Shown: positions 4,454-5,580 of the stretch, in pieces
How positions within the stretch are numbered: position 1 is the first letter of the stretch
How the letters are laid out: every line of letters starts with the position of its first letter
Source of the DNA: Desulfobacteraceae bacterium
Lineage (GTDB): Bacteria > Desulfobacterota > Desulfobacteria > Desulfobacterales > UBA11574
NCBI GenBank assembly: GCA_029857875.1
Contig: JAOUGB010000183.1
Span: 1 to 5,580, forward strand
DNA length: 5,580 nt
Direction of reading: 5' to 3'
The notes under the pieces: generated by a model
Seen by the model: only the letters and a program-made list of their open reading frames with translations
What the model was told of the DNA's origin: nothing
Database searches by the model: none
Position numbers and translations under genes: made by a program

Positions 4454-5580
4454 TCAATCCTCTCCATTTTCATCCTCAATCCGTATAAGCACCGGTCGGT
4501 CGCTGACCACGTCGAGGTTGTAAATATCGGACAAAGCCTTCTGTACTTCCGCTTCTCTGGCAAGATGGGTGAGCATGACGATGGGAACTGCGCCCTTGGT
4601 CCCTCTACCTTTTTGATGTACGGATTTGATACTGATGTCATAATCGCCCAGAATCCCGGATATCTTTGACAAAACTCCGGGCCGGTCCAACGCGGAAAAT
4701 CTGAAATAATAATGTACTTGTGTTTCTTCCATGAGAAGGACCGGAATTTTGCGAATATGATCCATCTGAAAGGACAATAACGGCACTCTTCCCGTTGAGC
4801 CCGATAAAAGATTTCGGGCAAGATCGATAACATCCCCCACAACGGCGCTGGCGGTGGGCATCATCCCTGCACCATATCCATACAGCATCATGTCGCCGAT
4901 GGCATCGCCGGAAATTGTAATAGCATTGAGGACTCCGTTAACACCCGAGAGGGGATTGGAAAATGGGATCATGGTGGGATGGACCCTGGCTTCAATGGCA
5001 CCCCCGGTATCTTTGGTAATGGCAAGGAGCTTGATTCTGTAACCGAACTGCCCGGCAAACTCGATATCCATGGGGGTAATTTTTGAAATTCCTTCGATGT
5101 AGATATCGTTAAAATTGATTTCCATGCCATAAGCTAAAGCAGTCAAAATGGCCAGTTTGTGGGCGGTGTCGATTCCTTCAATATCCAGCGACGGATCTGC
5201 TTCCGCAAACCCGTTTTTCTGGGCTTCGGCAAGTATGTCTTCAAAGCTGCTACCATCATCGGTGCTCCGGGACAGGATGTAGTTACAGGTTCCGTTGAGG
5301 ATCCCGGCCATGGATTTTATATGATTTCCTGCCAGAGACTCCCGCAATGATTTGATGATGGGCATACACCCTCCCACACTGGCTTCAAAGGCAAGATCTA
5401 CACCGTGTTCCATGGCGGCCTTGAAAATTGCATTTCCGTGGACGGCCAGCAGGGCCTTATTTGCAGTGACGACCGGTTTTCCGTTATGGATGGCTTTTAA
5501 AATAAGATCCTTGGCAATTCCTTCGCCGCCGATCATTTCGATAACAATATCAATGTCAGGATCATCGACCACTTTAAGCG
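4454..5580 (-). CDS. hom: Homoserine dehydrogenase with C-terminal ACT domain (N-terminus outside the window)
   Basis: The frame is open to the right edge and ends at TGA (4454-4456). About 375 residues are visible out of roughly 430-440 expected, so most of the N-terminal NAD(P)-binding strand region lies beyond the window. The enzyme reduces aspartate semialdehyde to homoserine, the branch point to threonine and methionine. Visible in order, numbered from the Val codon at 5570-5572: end of the nucleotide-binding domain with GKPVVTANKALLA (31-43); EASVGGCMPII (63-73); the substrate-binding signature GILNGTCNYIL (90-100); GFAEADPSLDIEGIDTAHK (121-139) with the catalytic Asp/Lys region; GYGAGMMPTASAVVGD (232-247); and a C-terminal ACT domain (~286-355) beginning VHYYFRFSALDRPGVLSKISGIL. 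The ACT domain is typical of threonine-sensitive forms, so feedback inhibition by threonine is likely but inferred. It is not fused to aspartokinase at this end. thrH follows on the same strand and could use the product. Confidence 0.96.
   Translation of the reverse strand, partial: LKVVDDPDIDIVIEMIGGEGIAKDLILKAIHNGKPVVTANKALLAVHGNAIFKAAMEHGVDLAFEASVGGCMPIIKSLRESLAGNHIKSMAGILNGTCNYILSRSTDDGSSFEDILAEAQKNGFAEADPSLDIEGIDTAHKLAILTALAYGMEINFNDIYIEGISKITPMDIEFAGQFGYRIKLLAITKDTGGAIEARVHPTMIPFSNPLSGVNGVLNAITISGDAIGDMMLYGYGAGMMPTASAVVGDVIDLARNLLSGSTGRVPLLSFQMDHIRKIPVLLMEETQVHYYFRFSALDRPGVLSKISGILGDYDISIKSVHQKGRGTKGAVPIVMLTHLAREAEVQKALSDIYNLDVVSDRPVLIRIEDENGED

Noticed and set aside
4450..4842. Second minus-strand frame within homoserine dehydrogenase
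   Set aside because: It overlaps the ACT domain and catalytic end of hom in another frame, and the hom frame carries all the conserved motifs.

Overview
The window looks like chromosomal DNA of a Gram-negative bacterium of moderate GC content. The gene set (bifunctional HldE for LPS core heptose, ThrH, ACT-domain homoserine dehydrogenase, YbgC-like thioesterase, DUF167 protein) and the style of the intergenic repeats suggest a Desulfobacterales-like deltaproteobacterium (Desulfobacterota). That assignment is inference from memory of such genomes, not something the sequence proves.

Layout. Positions 1-321 (+) hold the ATPase end of a NarL/DegS-class sensor kinase, entering from the left edge. 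From 329 (+) comes what should be its response regulator, but only the first ~17 residues are recognisable before the sequence turns into unrelated DNA. Positions 380-794 are mostly gene-poor and look decayed. Two strong hairpins (795-829 and 884-911) form a terminator zone between this rightward unit and everything that follows, which is on the minus strand.

On the minus strand, from the right edge leftward: homoserine dehydrogenase (N-terminus outside the window); a 322-nt gap packed with inverted and direct repeats; thrH; a hotdog-fold acyl-CoA thioesterase; hldE; a 275-nt gap with a 98-nt three-tier palindrome and a 13-bp inverted repeat; a DUF167/YggU protein; and an initiator tRNA-fMet with its own good sigma-70-type promoter. 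thrH, the thioesterase and hldE are almost certainly cotranscribed (2-nt gap, then an overlap).

Functionally, Hom makes homoserine and ThrH can phosphorylate it (or dephosphorylate phosphoserine), so these two form a threonine/serine module. HldE makes the ADP-heptose precursor of LPS. The thioesterase and YggU are accessory genes whose roles cannot be fixed from context. I see no convincing new multi-gene system. The most unusual material is non-coding: the repeat-packed hom-thrH gap, the palindrome upstream of yggU, the GAT-repeat-encoded Asp run in the kinase, and the U1-U72 initiator tRNA.
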